Part shown: positions 34,677 through 47,013 of the stretch, piece after piece
Position numbering within the stretch: position 1 is the stretch's first letter
How the letters are laid out: every line of letters starts with the position of its first letter
Source: Shewanella frigidimarina
GTDB taxonomy: Bacteria > Pseudomonadota > Gammaproteobacteria > Enterobacterales > Shewanellaceae
NCBI RefSeq assembly: GCF_003797125.1
Contig: NZ_RKKE01000001.1
Coordinates: 372,001 to 436,000 of the forward strand
DNA length: 64,000 nucleotides
Reading direction: 5' to 3'
Notes under the pieces: model-generated
The model's database searches: none
What the model was told of the DNA's origin: nothing
Seen by the model: only the letters and a program-made list of their open reading frames with translations
Made by a program: the position numbers and the translations under genes

Positions 34677-36464
34677 ATGTTCAATATTATTGCTACGCGT
34701 CTTAACGCCATTCGCCAACAGCTTGAAGTAAACCAAATTGACGCATTCATCATTCCCCGCGCTGACGAATATTTAGGTGAGTATGTGCCTGCTCGTAACG
34801 AGCGTTTACATTGGGCCACTGGCTTTACGGGGTCTGCTGGCATGGCAATCGTGTTAAAAGACCGCGCAGCAATATTTACCGACGGCCGTTACACAGTGCA
34901 AGTACGCCAACAAGTAGACGGTAACTTATTTGAATATTTAAGCCTGTATGATGACCCGCAAATTGACTGGTTAATTGATACATTACCAGCAGGCTCGAGC
35001 GTCGGCATAGACAGTCGCTTACATACCCTAGCTTGGTATCAACAAACTAAAGCGCAATTTGATAAAGCCCAAATCAATTTAGTTGAAGTGGATAACAACC
35101 CGATTGATGTGAGTTGGTTAGACCGCCCAGCACCATCAGCATCCACCATGACGTTATTTAGCCACCAAGGTGCAGGACGTAATAGCGTCGAGAAACGTCA
35201 ACAAATTGGTCAGCTGGTTAACAAGCAAGGCGCCGATGTTGCCCTTATTGCCGCATTAGATTCATGTTGTTGGTTACTGAATATCCGTGGTAATGACGTT
35301 CCACGCTTCCCCGTCATACTTGGCTGCGGATTATTATCGACCAATGGCGATATGACCTTTTTTACCGATTTAACTAAAGTGCCGCAAAATATTGAACAGC
35401 ATGTAGGTGCTGGCGTGAGCTTTAAAGATGAAGCAGAACTGGCAACCGTATTAGCGCAAATGAATGGCGTTAAGCTATTGGCCGATCCACATTCTGCCAA
35501 CGCCTATTCGCAGTTACTGGCACAAAAAGGTGGCGCTAAACTGATTGTGGGTACCGACCCGGTTGCATTACCTAAAGCACAAAAAAATAACGCCGAATTA
35601 GCTGGTATGCGAGCGTGTCATATTCGTGATGGCGCTGCCGTTAGCCGTTTTTTAGCCTGGTTAGACAGCCAAGTTGAACAAAACATTATGCACGATGAAG
35701 CACAACTGGCTGACAAATTAGAAAGCTTTAGATTACAAGATTCGCTATATCGCGAGCCAAGCTTTGACACTATTTCAGCCACTGGTGCCAATGCCGCTAT
35801 GTGCCATTACAATCACAATAATGGCACCCCAAGCACAATGACCATGGACAGCATTTACTTGGTCGATTCTGGTGCGCAATACTTAGACGGCACCACCGAC
35901 GTTACCCGCACCATTGCCATTGGCAAAGTGACCGATGAACAGAAGAAAATGGTCACCCTGGTATTAAAAGGCCACATAGCCCTTGATACAGCCCGCTTCC
36001 CTAAAGGCACCTCTGGTGTGCAACTCGATGCATTTGCTCGTCAGTATTTATGGCAGCATGGTTTTGATTATGACCACGGAACGGGCCATGGTGTCGGTCA
36101 CTTTCTAAGTGTTCACGAAGGCCCGCAGCGCATTGGTAAAAACGTCAATGGCGTGGCATTACTACCAGGAATGGTATTGTCGAATGAGCCTGGTTATTAC
36201 CGCGCCGATGGTTTTGGTATTCGCATCGAAAACCTAGTCACAGTGCAACATTGCCAAGCATTGGCAGGTGCAGAGCGTGAAATGTATGAGTTTGATGTAT
36301 TAACCCATATTCCAATGGATGCACGCTTAATCGATAAGTCATTGTTAACTGATTTTGAAGTGAACTGGTTTAATCAATATCAGCAAAAAGTTCGTCAAAC
36401 CTTAGCGCCATTAATGCAAGGTGACGAGTTAGCATGGCTCAATAAAGTGACTGTCGCGATTTAA
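34677..36464 (+). CDS. Aminopeptidase P (three-domain M24B peptidase)
   Basis: A 595-aa protein of the long, eukaryote-like aminopeptidase P type with two creatinase-like domains and a C-terminal catalytic domain. Metal ligands lie in DSGAQYLDGTTDVTRT, the loop HGTGHGVGHFLSVHEGPQ, NEPGYY and GIRIENL. It removes N-terminal residues next to proline. GGAG lies 5 nt before the ATG. A terminator follows 40 nt after the stop. Confidence 0.9.
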   Translation: MFNIIATRLNAIRQQLEVNQIDAFIIPRADEYLGEYVPARNERLHWATGFTGSAGMAIVLKDRAAIFTDGRYTVQVRQQVDGNLFEYLSLYDDPQIDWLIDTLPAGSSVGIDSRLHTLAWYQQTKAQFDKAQINLVEVDNNPIDVSWLDRPAPSASTMTLFSHQGAGRNSVEKRQQIGQLVNKQGADVALIAALDSCCWLLNIRGNDVPRFPVILGCGLLSTNGDMTFFTDLTKVPQNIEQHVGAGVSFKDEAELATVLAQMNGVKLLADPHSANAYSQLLAQKGGAKLIVGTDPVALPKAQKNNAELAGMRACHIRDGAAVSRFLAWLDSQVEQNIMHDEAQLADKLESFRLQDSLYREPSFDTISATGANAAMCHYNHNNGTPSTMTMDSIYLVDSGAQYLDGTTDVTRTIAIGKVTDEQKKMVTLVLKGHIALDTARFPKGTSGVQLDAFARQYLWQHGFDYDHGTGHGVGHFLSVHEGPQRIGKNVNGVALLPGMVLSNEPGYYRADGFGIRIENLVTVQHCQALAGAEREMYEFDVLTHIPMDARLIDKSLLTDFEVNWFNQYQQKVRQTLAPLMQGDELAWLNKVTVAI

Positions 36465-36504
36465 GCGCCATCCAATTCAGCATAACGCGTTAGCATTAAA
36501 TATA

Positions 36505-36540
36505 GGGCTTTGGACCAATAACACGTCCAAAGCCCTTTTT
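36505..36540 (+). terminator. Intrinsic terminator after aminopeptidase P
   Basis: GGGCTTTGGAC and GTCCAAAGCCC form a perfect 11-bp stem with a 9-nt loop, followed by T5. Confidence 0.93.
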
Positions 36541-37233
36541 GTTAAAGCACCATCAAGTGCAAACTAAGTCACCCAAAATGCTAGGGCACTATCTCCGCGG
36601 CAATACTTTTCCTCGTCATAACCAACATACTTATTGCCAGATTTGCGATGAATTGAGCATTCGAAAATGTCCTCTACCGAGCTTACTCATAACGATTTAC
36701 AGCGACTTCACCAATACGACTTCGCCACTAATACTCAGCAATAACAGCTTAGGATGACCAAAGTAGATCTTGAACTAGCGCCAGTTAATCGACCTACTCA
36801 CAGCAAACACAATTATCCCTAAACAATGGTATTAAATTGCTATACCAAGGGCGGTAATCCGTTATAAGTGTTGAATACTCAAAGGCAGTGATTACAACAG
36901 CGAGTAACTTTTATGGTGAGATATACGAGCAATCTGTTTTTGGGGTGCATTTTTTACTCATATAGCAAAAAATGTTAGCCGCTTCCTATTTCCCCATTGT
37001 TGATTGTTGTAAACTCCGCGCCGACAAAGGCTGTGTTGGTAAGAGTAAATTTTACCAGACATGTGTATAACAAATTTGTTTATCACAATATTCGCAGGTC
37101 ACTAACGCTATATGCGCCAAGTGGATCTCTCACCCAAGTATTTCTCGTTTGGGGCTCTACCTGCCATAGCCGTGTCGCCAATGAATGACCATTGGTTAAC
37201 TCATCATTTAAGAGATCAAAAGGTATCATCACT
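36541..37233. other. Intergenic region and leader of the NCS2 permease (693 nt)
   Basis: No convincing gene; short open frames here lack ribosome sites. The last 120 nt before the permease contain consecutive small stems (GTG-gatctct-CAC, then CCCAA...TTGGG, then GGC...GCC). I could not match them to a known riboswitch. Confidence 0.45.
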
Positions 37234-38589
37234 ATGAAGTCTGAACAGACTCTCTCTAACACTGCTGTCTCTGATTCATTTTTGGATCGCTATTTCAATA
37301 TTTCTGCCCGAGGAAGTACCTTAAAACGTGAAGTCATTGCTGGCTTAACAACGTTTTTGGCTATGGTTTATTCGGTAATTGTAGTGCCAAACATGTTGGG
37401 CACTGCTGGGTTTGACCCTGCGGCGGTGTTTATCGCTACCTGTTTAATTGCCGCGTTTGGTTCGTTGCTCATGGGGCTATGGGCTAATTTGCCAATGGCC
37501 ATTGGTTGTGCAATTTCACTCACTGCATTTACTGCATTTAGTATGGTGCTAGGCCAGGGAATATCGATTCCTGTCACCCTTGGCGCTATTTTCCTAATGG
37601 GTATCGTGTTTACACTTGTGAGTGTCACCGGTATTCGTCAATGGGTACTCACTAACCTGCCAACCGGTATTGCTCACGGTACGGGTATTGGTATTGGTTT
37701 GTTTTTACTCCTTATTGCGACCAATAGCGTGAAATTGATTGTATCAAACGATGCCGGTTTACCCGTAAAACTCGGTGATATTAATAGCTTACCGGTTATC
37801 GCTACAATTGTTGGTCTTGCAATGACGATTGGGCTTGAGCGCCGAGGCATGCCTGGTGGCATATTGCTGGTCATCGTCGGGTTATCGATCTTTGGGTTAA
37901 TATTTGATCCTAGCGTAACTTATCAAGGCCTATTTGCTTTGCCTGACTTGATGTCTGAAACATCGCTCATTGGCCAGCTCGATATTATGGGCGCACTGAA
38001 CCCAGTGGTACTGCCTATTGTGTTGGCATTAGTGATGACCGCTATCTTCGATGCAACTGGCACAATTAGAGCGGTTGCAGGGCAAGCGGAACTTCTCGAT
38101 GATAAAGACAATATTGTTGGCGGTGGCAAGGCACTGACATCCGATTCTGTCAGCAGTATTTTTGCAGGCGTAGTCGGCGGTGCACCAGCAGCGGTGTATA
38201 TTGAATCCGCAGCAGGAACCGCTGCAGGTGGTAAAACGGGCCTGACCGCGACCATCGTTGGCTTGTTATTTTTGATGATGATGTTCTTAGCGCCGTTAAG
38301 CTTTTTAGTGCCTGCTTATGCGACTGCGCCTGCGCTGATGTATGTTGGATTACTGATGTTAAGCAACGTCACCAAGCTTGATTTTGACGATAAAGTGGAT
38401 GCAATGGCAGGCTTAACCTGCGCGGTATTTATTATTTTAAGCTGTAATATCGTTACTGGGATTATGCTTGGGTTTGTTACCTTGGTTATTGGCCGCATAT
38501 GCAGTGGCGAGTGGCGTAAACTGCGACTTGGGGTTATCTTAATCACTCTCGGTTTAGTTGCCTTTTACATGGGTGGTTGGGCAATTTAA
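37234..38589 (+). CDS. NCS2-family purine permease (AzgA-like)
   Basis: A 451-aa membrane transporter with about twelve to fourteen segments. The N-terminal [31 protein letters not shown] is typical of AzgA-type adenine/guanine/hypoxanthine permeases. The DATGTIRAV and [21 protein letters not shown] segments form the substrate site. I start at the ATG at 37234 (AAAGG upstream); a TTG at 37192 would add 14 non-conserved residues. It should import purine bases with protons. A terminator follows. Confidence 0.9.
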   Translation: MKSEQTLSNTAVSDSFLDRYFNISARGSTLKREVIAGLTTFLAMVYSVIVVPNMLGTAGFDPAAVFIATCLIAAFGSLLMGLWANLPMAIGCAISLTAFTAFSMVLGQGISIPVTLGAIFLMGIVFTLVSVTGIRQWVLTNLPTGIAHGTGIGIGLFLLLIATNSVKLIVSNDAGLPVKLGDINSLPVIATIVGLAMTIGLERRGMPGGILLVIVGLSIFGLIFDPSVTYQGLFALPDLMSETSLIGQLDIMGALNPVVLPIVLALVMTAIFDATGTIRAVAGQAELLDDKDNIVGGGKALTSDSVSSIFAGVVGGAPAAVYIESAAGTAAGGKTGLTATIVGLLFLMMMFLAPLSFLVPAYATAPALMYVGLLMLSNVTKLDFDDKVDAMAGLTCAVFIILSCNIVTGIMLGFVTLVIGRICSGEWRKLRLGVILITLGLVAFYMGGWAI

Positions 38590-38624
38590 CCCAATTGTAA
38601 ACTCAATTATAAATTCAATATTGA

Positions 38625-38650
38625 GGCCAGCCGTCGAGGCTGGCCTTTTT
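38625..38650 (+). terminator. Intrinsic terminator after the NCS2 permease
   Basis: GGCCAGCC and GGCTGGCC form an 8-bp stem with a 5-nt loop, followed by T5. Confidence 0.9.
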
Positions 38651-40683
<2,033 letters not shown>

Positions 40684-40719
40684 TCGTGGCCAAGTCAACA
40701 GACAAACAAGGACCGGAAT

Positions 40720-41130
40720 ATGCAACCTGCACACATGAACCTGAAAATTTTGCTGCCTTATAAGGTTTTTGCTGAGCAGAAAAATGTGGTGCGCATTGTC
40801 GCGGTTACGCATCAAGGTTCGTTTGGCATCTTGCCACATCGGCTTGACTGCGTGGCGTCACTGACAGCTGGGTTATTGGTGTTTGAGTGCGATGGTGCTG
40901 ATGAGGTGTATGTTGCTATTGATGAAGGTGTACTGGTTAAAACGGGCTTTGATGTACTGATTTCGGTGCGTAATGCCATAGGCGGTTTGGCGTTAAGCGA
41001 GTTACATCAAGCCGTTGAGCAAGAATTTATGCACCTAGATGAACAAGAACAGCAATTACGTTCGGTACTGATCAAGATGGAAAGTAATTTCATGCGACGC
41101 CTGACTGAGTTCCATCATGACAGAGTTTAG
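40720..41130 (+). CDS. atpC: N-type ATPase, F1 subunit epsilon
   Basis: A 136-aa epsilon subunit with the N-terminal beta sandwich (VFAEQKNVVRIVAVTHQGSFGILPHRLDCVASLTAG) and a shorter helical C-terminal part. The sandwich sits on the gamma stalk. It lies 36 nt after atpD in the standard N-ATPase order. Confidence 0.88.
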   Translation: MQPAHMNLKILLPYKVFAEQKNVVRIVAVTHQGSFGILPHRLDCVASLTAGLLVFECDGADEVYVAIDEGVLVKTGFDVLISVRNAIGGLALSELHQAVEQEFMHLDEQEQQLRSVLIKMESNFMRRLTEFHHDRV

Positions 41131-41326
41131 GGCCTATCGTTCTATCAAGATGAATGCTGCCTGAAGGTTAGGCTTAACGCTTTAGTGTTTTTAAACGCAG
41201 AATGGTTGTTGAGTGTTGGCTATTGGCTTAAATGACAAGACACCACACAGAGTTAGTGTCGCAATGTTATCTGAAGAGTTAGACCTTAGGACACATATTA
41301 AATATGGAAAACAACAGGCTCTCACT

Positions 41327-41704
41327 ATGAATCATAAACCAGAGGAAAACATCACTCCGGAAGAGTCACATTCCGAACCGCCAAAACCTGAAAAAGATAA
41401 GTCCAACAACGACAAGTTTAGCCAGCAAGTTGAAGACATGGCGACACGAAAACTGAAGGCGCAGCGACATATCAATAAAACCGTCTGGACCGGTTTTGGG
41501 ATGATGGGGCTTATTGGTTGGTCGGTGGTAATCCCAACGGTGCTTGGTGCAGTACTCGGAATATGGCTGGATAAACACTATCCTGGCGAACATTCCAGAA
41601 CCTTAATGTTATTGATTATCGGGTTATGCCTGGGTTGTTTCAATGCTTGGCATTGGGTTGATAAAGAAGATAAGGAAATTCACCGAGGTGATGAACTTGA
41701 TTGA
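41327..41704 (+). CDS. atpQ: N-type ATPase accessory protein AtpQ
   Basis: A 125-aa protein with a charged, Pro/Glu-rich N-terminal tail and two membrane helices (about 55-77 and 87-105). It belongs to the AtpQ (ATPase gene 1) group related to AtpI and thought to help c-ring assembly. The motif GWSVVIPTVLGAVLGIWLDKHYPG is typical. I start at the ATG at 41327; an upstream frame to 41213 adds 38 residues without conservation. It lies between atpC and atpR as expected. Confidence 0.82.
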   Translation: MNHKPEENITPEESHSEPPKPEKDKSNNDKFSQQVEDMATRKLKAQRHINKTVWTGFGMMGLIGWSVVIPTVLGAVLGIWLDKHYPGEHSRTLMLLIIGLCLGCFNAWHWVDKEDKEIHRGDELD

Positions 41705-41796
41705 ATTTGTAGGCCACTTATTTGATGCAACTTATTGATGCAAAATTAGTTGATAGCAAATGACACAATAGAAAAGTACTTGATGGAAAAGTCATT

Positions 41797-42141
41797 ATGG
41801 AAAATGTATTGGTAGACAACATATTTGTAGAGCTCGCATTGGCATTACTGGCAGGTGCATTGCTAGGGATATTTTTTTTCGCCGGACTTTGGTGGACAGT
41901 TCGCCAGCTAAAATCGACTCAACATGTTGCGTTGTTATTTATCGCCAGTCTGTTATTTCGCTCCGCCATTGTGATCGCTGGCTTCTATTTTATCGCTGGC
42001 GACAATGGATACCATTTATTAGCCGGATTACTCGGGTTTATGTTAGTGCGCCTCATGGCAACGCGATACACACTGCAGGTAGAGCAGGCTCAATCGTTGG
42101 GAAAAACACTCATAGTCAATAAACAAGAAGACCGTTTATGA
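41797..42141 (+). CDS. atpR: N-type ATPase accessory protein AtpR
   Basis: A 114-aa protein with three membrane helices and Arg residues inside or next to the membrane segments (SLLFRSAIVIAGF and GFMLVRLMATR). This is characteristic of AtpR, proposed to contact the acidic residue of the c subunits during assembly. It overlaps atpB by 4 nt. Confidence 0.82.
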   Translation: MENVLVDNIFVELALALLAGALLGIFFFAGLWWTVRQLKSTQHVALLFIASLLFRSAIVIAGFYFIAGDNGYHLLAGLLGFMLVRLMATRYTLQVEQAQSLGKTLIVNKQEDRL

Positions 42142-42878
42142 ACCTTAGCCCAGACCAAATTATTTTCTGGCAAATGAGCTTTGTAAAGCTCAACGCAACC
42201 ATTGTATTTACTTGGGTAGTAATGATGCTATTGGTGATTGGCTCACTCCTGATTACCAGAAAGTTATCCAAGGATATGCAGCGTTCTCGCTGGCAAAATT
42301 TGCTGGAAGTGGTGGTCATTACCATTAGCAAACAGATTGAAGAGGTTGGTTTGAGTAATCCTCATAAATATCTTGGATTTCTCGGTTCGTTATTTTTGTT
42401 TATCGCCACCTCAGCTATCTGTACGGTGATCCCCGGCTTCGAACCGCCTACGGGTTCACTTTCCAGTACCGTAGCGCTGGCACTATGTGTATTTGTAGCA
42501 GTACCTATGTTTGGTATAGAGAAGCAAGGCTTTCGCGGCTACCTCGCCTCCTACACCAAACCAACTGTCATTATGTTGCCATTTAACCTTATCAGTGAAG
42601 TGTCGCGTACGCTGGCCTTAGCGGTGCGACTGTTTGGCAACATGATGAGTGGAGTGATGATCCTCGGTATTCTGTTGAGCATTACTCCCTTTTTGTTTCC
42701 TATTGTCATGACTCTGCTCGGTTTGCTCACTGGTATGGTACAGGCCTACATCTTTTTTATTTTAGCAACCGTGTACATCGCTGCGGCGACTCGCGTTCAA
42801 CAACCGGAGCGCGAACTTGCGCAAGATGGCTCGGCCACCACCGAGAAACAAGATACAAAAATGGGCTCTCAACAATGA
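42138..42878 (+). CDS. atpB: N-type ATPase, F0 subunit a
   Basis: A 246-aa subunit a with about five to six membrane helices. The essential Arg is in LAVRLFGNMMSG, and QAYIFFILATVYIAAA is the conserved last helix. It forms the ion half-channels against the c ring. It overlaps atpR and lies 31 nt before atpE. Confidence 0.92.
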   Translation: MNLSPDQIIFWQMSFVKLNATIVFTWVVMMLLVIGSLLITRKLSKDMQRSRWQNLLEVVVITISKQIEEVGLSNPHKYLGFLGSLFLFIATSAICTVIPGFEPPTGSLSSTVALALCVFVAVPMFGIEKQGFRGYLASYTKPTVIMLPFNLISEVSRTLALAVRLFGNMMSGVMILGILLSITPFLFPIVMTLLGLLTGMVQAYIFFILATVYIAAATRVQQPERELAQDGSATTEKQDTKMGSQQ

Positions 42879-42909
42879 ACCAACACCTTAAATTGATTTA
42901 GGAGTGATT

Positions 42910-43191
42910 ATGGACAGCATAACAATTATAGCAATGGTATCGATTATCACCGCTGGGTTTACCATCACCATCGGTGTTATTGGACCTTCACTCGGTGAAG
43001 GAAAGGCGGTAGCGACGGCTCTATCCTCTTTGGCCCAGCAGCCAGATGCATCAGCCACCATTACCCGCACACTGTTTGTTGGTTTGGCGATGATAGAATC
43101 AACTGCGATCTATTGTTTTGTGGTAACGATGATACTGCTATTTGCTAACCCTTTTTGGAATTACGTGATCGACCAAGCTGCGGGTATATAG
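42910..43191 (+). CDS. atpE: N-type ATPase, F0 subunit c
   Basis: A 93-aa two-helix proteolipid. Helix 2 carries the ion-binding Glu63 followed by Ser64, Thr65 and Tyr68 (IESTAIY), the pattern of sodium-type c rings. Helix 1 has GPSLGEG with Glu30 where the classic sodium ring has Gln, so each site has a second carboxylate. The loop is AQQPD. I start at the ATG at 42910 with AGGAG upstream; a GTG at 42904 adds two residues. The coupling ion therefore remains open. Confidence 0.92.
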   Translation: MDSITIIAMVSIITAGFTITIGVIGPSLGEGKAVATALSSLAQQPDASATITRTLFVGLAMIESTAIYCFVVTMILLFANPFWNYVIDQAAGI

Positions 43192-43194
43192 GCT

Positions 43195-44031
43195 ATGTTA
43201 ATCGATTGGTTTACCGTATTTGCGCAAGTGATAAATTTTTTGGTACTCGTGTGGCTACTGAAGCGTTTTTTATATCGGCCCATTCTTGATTCCATCGATG
43301 CCCGTGAAAAACGAATTGCCGCGGAAATAGCAGATACTAAGGCTAAAAGAATTGAAGCAGAGCTTCAACGAGAAGAATTCCAGCAAAAAAATGCCGATTT
43401 TGAGCAACAAAAAACCACTCGTATAAATAAACTAAAAGATGAAACAGAAGCCGAACGTGTTCGTTTACTTGAAGCTGTAAGACTGGAGTCACAAGGCCTG
43501 CGAAAAAAATTACAATTAGCGCTTAAAAACGAGCAACTCAATTTGCAAGTGGCAATCAGCCAACGTGCACGGGAAGAAATATTCTCGATAGCGCGTAAGG
43601 TACTTGGCGATCTTGCTGGTACCTCTCTAGAAGCATCCATGACAGATATTTTCATTCGCCGTTTGAATACCTTAAACGATGAGGAAATAGCCTCGCTACA
43701 ATCAGCAATATCTCCAGCAATTAATGCCGCAGCACAACCTCTTTTAATTCGAACCGCCTTTGCACTTCCAACACCGCAGTGTTCACTTATTGAAACGGCT
43801 ATTAAAAAAATATTGGGTCACGACATACCAATCCAATTTTCAATAGAGCCCGATGTCATCAGTGGAATTGAACTCAGTATCAAAGGGCAAAAAATCTCGT
43901 GGAGTATTAACGAATACATCAGTTCATTGGCAAAACGGGTTGACGAGTTACTGCTATCCCCTATGGATATTGAACAAGCTGACGATACACACTCAACAAC
44001 AAAGACAGACAGTCATGAAGCTAGCGCCTGA
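43195..44031 (+). CDS. atpF: N-type ATPase, F0 subunit b with delta-like C-terminus
   Basis: A 278-aa subunit, much longer than a usual b (about 156 aa). It has an N-terminal membrane helix (about 5-25), a long charged coiled coil (about 30-130), then a C-terminal domain (about 185-260). That domain contains [28 protein letters not shown], which resembles the end of subunit delta (DP-x-LIGG-x-G-x-x-x-D-x-S). No separate atpH is present, so this chain probably provides both stator parts. It starts 3 nt after atpE and overlaps atpA by 17 nt. Confidence 0.9.
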   Translation: MLIDWFTVFAQVINFLVLVWLLKRFLYRPILDSIDAREKRIAAEIADTKAKRIEAELQREEFQQKNADFEQQKTTRINKLKDETEAERVRLLEAVRLESQGLRKKLQLALKNEQLNLQVAISQRAREEIFSIARKVLGDLAGTSLEASMTDIFIRRLNTLNDEEIASLQSAISPAINAAAQPLLIRTAFALPTPQCSLIETAIKKILGHDIPIQFSIEPDVISGIELSIKGQKISWSINEYISSLAKRVDELLLSPMDIEQADDTHSTTKTDSHEASA

Positions 44032-45568
44032 TTTACTGCAAGCAACATTTGAGCAGACATTTTCGATTCTGCAGCAAGCGCGACGGTCTTTTTCGCCACA
44101 ACTGCAACCACGAGAAATAGGCACCATTACCAGTATTGCTACTGGCATAGCAAAAGTGTCAGGTTTACCTGGGGTCGGTTTTGAAGAAGTACTGAAATTC
44201 CCCGGTGATATTTTTGGCATTGCCTTTAATGTTGATGAAGATGAAATAGGCGCGGTACTGCTTGGGGATTACTGGCATTTGCAAGCAGGTGATGAAGTCG
44301 AACGCTGTGGGCATCTAGTTGATGTGCCTGTGGGAGAAGGCCTGCTCGGCCGTATTATCAATCCTATCGGTGAGCCTTTAGATGGCAAAGGCAGACTGAT
44401 TGCCAGTGCACGCTTACCCGTTGAGCGTCCGTCTCCTGCCATTATGAATCGAGCACCTGTTAGTGTGCCTTTGCAAACCGGCATTAAAGTTATCGATGCG
44501 CTTATTCCTGTTGGCCTTGGGCAACGTGAATTAATCCTCGGTGATAGGCAAACGGGTAAAACCGCCATTGCCGTTGATACCATACTTAATCAGCGTGACA
44601 AAAATGTACTCTGCGTATATTGCGCGATTGGTCAGCGCGCCTCAGGTGTGGCAAAAGTGATTGCGACACTGCATGAACAAGGCGCCTTAGAATATACCGT
44701 TGTGGTGGTTACCGAAGGCAATGATCCTCCAGGCCTTGCTTATATTGCCCCTTATGCAGCGACCAGTATTGCAGAATACTTTATGCAGCAAGGCCGCAAT
44801 GTATTAATTGTGTATGACGACCTGACCCACCATGCCAGAGCCTATCGAGAGTTGTCTCTGCTGTTACGTCGGCCGCCCGGTCGTGAAGCTTTTCCCGGCG
44901 ATATCTTTTACATCCATTCGCGATTGCTAGAGCGGGCAACTCACTTGAGCCCAAATTTAGGCGGAGGATCATTAACCGCGCTACCCATTATTGAAACCGA
45001 AGCGCAGGATATTTCCGCCTATATTCCAACAAATCTTATTTCAATTACCGATGGGCAGATATACCTTTCACCCTCGTTATTTGAACTGGGCGTGCTGCCC
45101 GCTATCGACGTCGGGAAATCGGTTTCTCGTGTCGGTGGCAAAGCTCAACGAGCCGCTTACCGAGCAGTAGCATCAAACCTAAAACTGGCTTACGGTCAGT
45201 TTGAAGAACTGGAAACATTTGCGAGCTTTGGCGCACGATTGGATGACAGCACACTAAAAATTATCGACCACGGCCGACGCATTCGCGCTTGCCTGAAACA
45301 AGCAGAGTCCACGCCCATTTCGATGATTGAACAAATTGCTGTACTACTGGCATTAACCGCTAATCTATTTGATGAAGTCCCTTTAGATGAAATGAGCCAA
45401 GCCGAGCTTGCAGTACGCGCGGCCACTGCCGATATCCCTGTTGAAATTACCGCAAGATTAGCAAGCACCGGAAAATTAACAGATGAAGATCGCAACGCAA
45501 TTTTGCAGCCAGTCCGTGATGCACTAACTCTATTTACGCCTAGTAAAGAACTAAAGGAAATCACATGA
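44015..45568 (+). CDS. atpA: N-type ATPase, F1 subunit alpha
   Basis: A 517-aa regulatory alpha subunit with P-loop [22 protein letters not shown] and [34 protein letters not shown], all typical. I start at the ATG at 44015 (MKLAPDLL), where alpha homology begins; the frame is open further upstream but overlaps atpF. It overlaps atpG by 4 nt (ATGA). Confidence 0.93.
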   Translation: MKLAPDLLQATFEQTFSILQQARRSFSPQLQPREIGTITSIATGIAKVSGLPGVGFEEVLKFPGDIFGIAFNVDEDEIGAVLLGDYWHLQAGDEVERCGHLVDVPVGEGLLGRIINPIGEPLDGKGRLIASARLPVERPSPAIMNRAPVSVPLQTGIKVIDALIPVGLGQRELILGDRQTGKTAIAVDTILNQRDKNVLCVYCAIGQRASGVAKVIATLHEQGALEYTVVVVTEGNDPPGLAYIAPYAATSIAEYFMQQGRNVLIVYDDLTHHARAYRELSLLLRRPPGREAFPGDIFYIHSRLLERATHLSPNLGGGSLTALPIIETEAQDISAYIPTNLISITDGQIYLSPSLFELGVLPAIDVGKSVSRVGGKAQRAAYRAVASNLKLAYGQFEELETFASFGARLDDSTLKIIDHGRRIRACLKQAESTPISMIEQIAVLLALTANLFDEVPLDEMSQAELAVRAATADIPVEITARLASTGKLTDEDRNAILQPVRDALTLFTPSKELKEIT

Positions 45569-46443
45569 GTGAAGGCGTTGCCAGTCTACGTCACCAAATC
45601 AACAGTGCGGAAGAACTTGAATCCGTAGTGCGCAGCATGAAAGCCATGGCGTCGTCGAATATCAGCCAATACGAAAACGCAGTTCGCTCGTTAGATGATT
45701 ATTATCGTACCGTACAACTTGGGTTAACGGCCTGTTTCCAGCAACATAAATCCACCCGCGCCATAGCTAAAAAAACACAGCCAGATAGAGCAGCCATTGC
45801 GGTAATCGTATTTGGCTCGAATCAGGGGTTGGTCGGTCAATTCAACGAAGTGATGGTAAAATTTGTTAGCGATTCATTAATGAAGTTGCCTGGCAATAAA
45901 ACCCTATGGGCTGTGGGTGAGCGTCTTCAGTCGCGTTTAGCAGACACCAAGCTGACGCTGGAGCAGGGTTTTGTGCTGCCAAATTCCATTAGTACTATTT
46001 CTACACTGGTCGGGAAAATATTAATTGAAATAGAATCACAACGAGAGCAAGGGCTTATCGACCGAGTTTATCTATTTCATCATCGCCCACATTCTGGTTC
46101 AATATACACCCCAGTAAGCCAACAACTTTTACCGCTGGATCACCACTGGCGCCATAAGCTTGCTAGCATTCACTGGCCGACCAATAACTTACCCGAGGTC
46201 ATGCCTGAGCGGGAGCAAACGTTACGCGCTATGGTGCGCGAATATCTTTTTGTCAGTCTGTTTAGAGCTTGCGCAGAATCACTTGCCAGTGAAAATGCCA
46301 GTCGCTTGTCTGCAATGCAGCGGGCAGAAAAAAACATCGACGAGCTGCATGCCAGCCTCAAGCAACGGTTTCATTGCCTACGTCAAAGTGGTATCGACGC
46401 GGAATTGTTTGATGTCATCTGTGGATTTGGAACAATGGAATAA
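45565..46443 (+). CDS. atpG: N-type ATPase, F1 subunit gamma
   Basis: A 292-aa central-stalk subunit. The N-terminal helix [19 protein letters not shown] and the C-terminal [21 protein letters not shown] are the two coiled-coil arms, and [13 protein letters not shown] is the conserved core. It is the last gene of the operon. A fragment of the structured repeat family lies about 45 nt after its stop. Confidence 0.92.
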   Translation: MSEGVASLRHQINSAEELESVVRSMKAMASSNISQYENAVRSLDDYYRTVQLGLTACFQQHKSTRAIAKKTQPDRAAIAVIVFGSNQGLVGQFNEVMVKFVSDSLMKLPGNKTLWAVGERLQSRLADTKLTLEQGFVLPNSISTISTLVGKILIEIESQREQGLIDRVYLFHHRPHSGSIYTPVSQQLLPLDHHWRHKLASIHWPTNNLPEVMPEREQTLRAMVREYLFVSLFRACAESLASENASRLSAMQRAEKNIDELHASLKQRFHCLRQSGIDAELFDVICGFGTME

Positions 46444-46486
46444 AAATAGGTTGAATATCAAGGAGCCGTGAACGATTCTTTTTTCT

Positions 46487-46640
46487 GCCCTGCGCCACTG
46501 ACGTCGTGACGCTTCACCCACACCAGACTAACATTGCAAGGTTCCACCCTGCACGGGCCAAATACTTTGTCATTCCGGCAATGTTTTTGAGCCAGAATCC
46601 AGCTTTGTTTTTTATAGTTGTACTTATGGCCTGCGGCCAT
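46487..46640 (-). repeat. Degraded copy E5 of the structured repeat
   Basis: In reverse orientation it retains the segments matching GTGTGGGTGAAGCG...ACGTCAGTGGC and GCAGGGTGGAACCTTGC, plus a displaced terminal hairpin TGGCC-gca-GGCCA near 46626-46638. Hairpin B is lost. It follows the last gene of the N-ATPase operon. Confidence 0.65.
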
Positions 46641-47013
46641 ATCTTAAATACACTTTTGTCCAATCACGAGTAACAGTCCTAAATTTTTATAGGCTGTAAA
46701 TAACATTGCTATAACGCCATATCACCTAAACAATTCTCGGCTAAAAAATCTTATCGTTAGGCACAGATAAAGTTCAGGATTTAAACAAAAGTTTGTTATA
46801 CTCCGCGGCCGCTTATCGATGGCACTCAATTGGGTGTATCATTCAAGCTTAACGTTTTTCAACTATCCTAAGACGTTAATCAACCCAGTTAAGCATAAGT
46901 TCAGCCATTTAATAATGGCTATCGGCCCAAATATTCTAGATTGACCTTGTGCAGCTAACTTAGCTTGCTACAACTTAATCGCTTTGTTTTGATGTACATA
47001 CAGGAACCGCACC
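46641..47013 (+). promoter_or_regulatory. Promoter and long leader of the DEAD-box helicase gene
   Basis: A TATACT -10 is at 46797-46802, with TTCAGG 18 nt upstream (46773-46778) as a weak -35. The transcript would then carry a leader of about 205 nt, which is long and resembles cold-inducible helicase mRNAs. No gene is seen in it. Confidence 0.5.

Noticed and set aside
36539..36757. 72-codon frame downstream of aminopeptidase P
   Set aside because: It begins in the terminator T-run, has no ribosome site and has no recognisable composition.
37080..37190. Purine riboswitch upstream of the NCS2 permease
   Set aside because: The invariant junction bases and loop sequences of the purine aptamer are absent; only a stretch of TATA and a CTACC are similar. 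Kept only as an unassigned structured leader.
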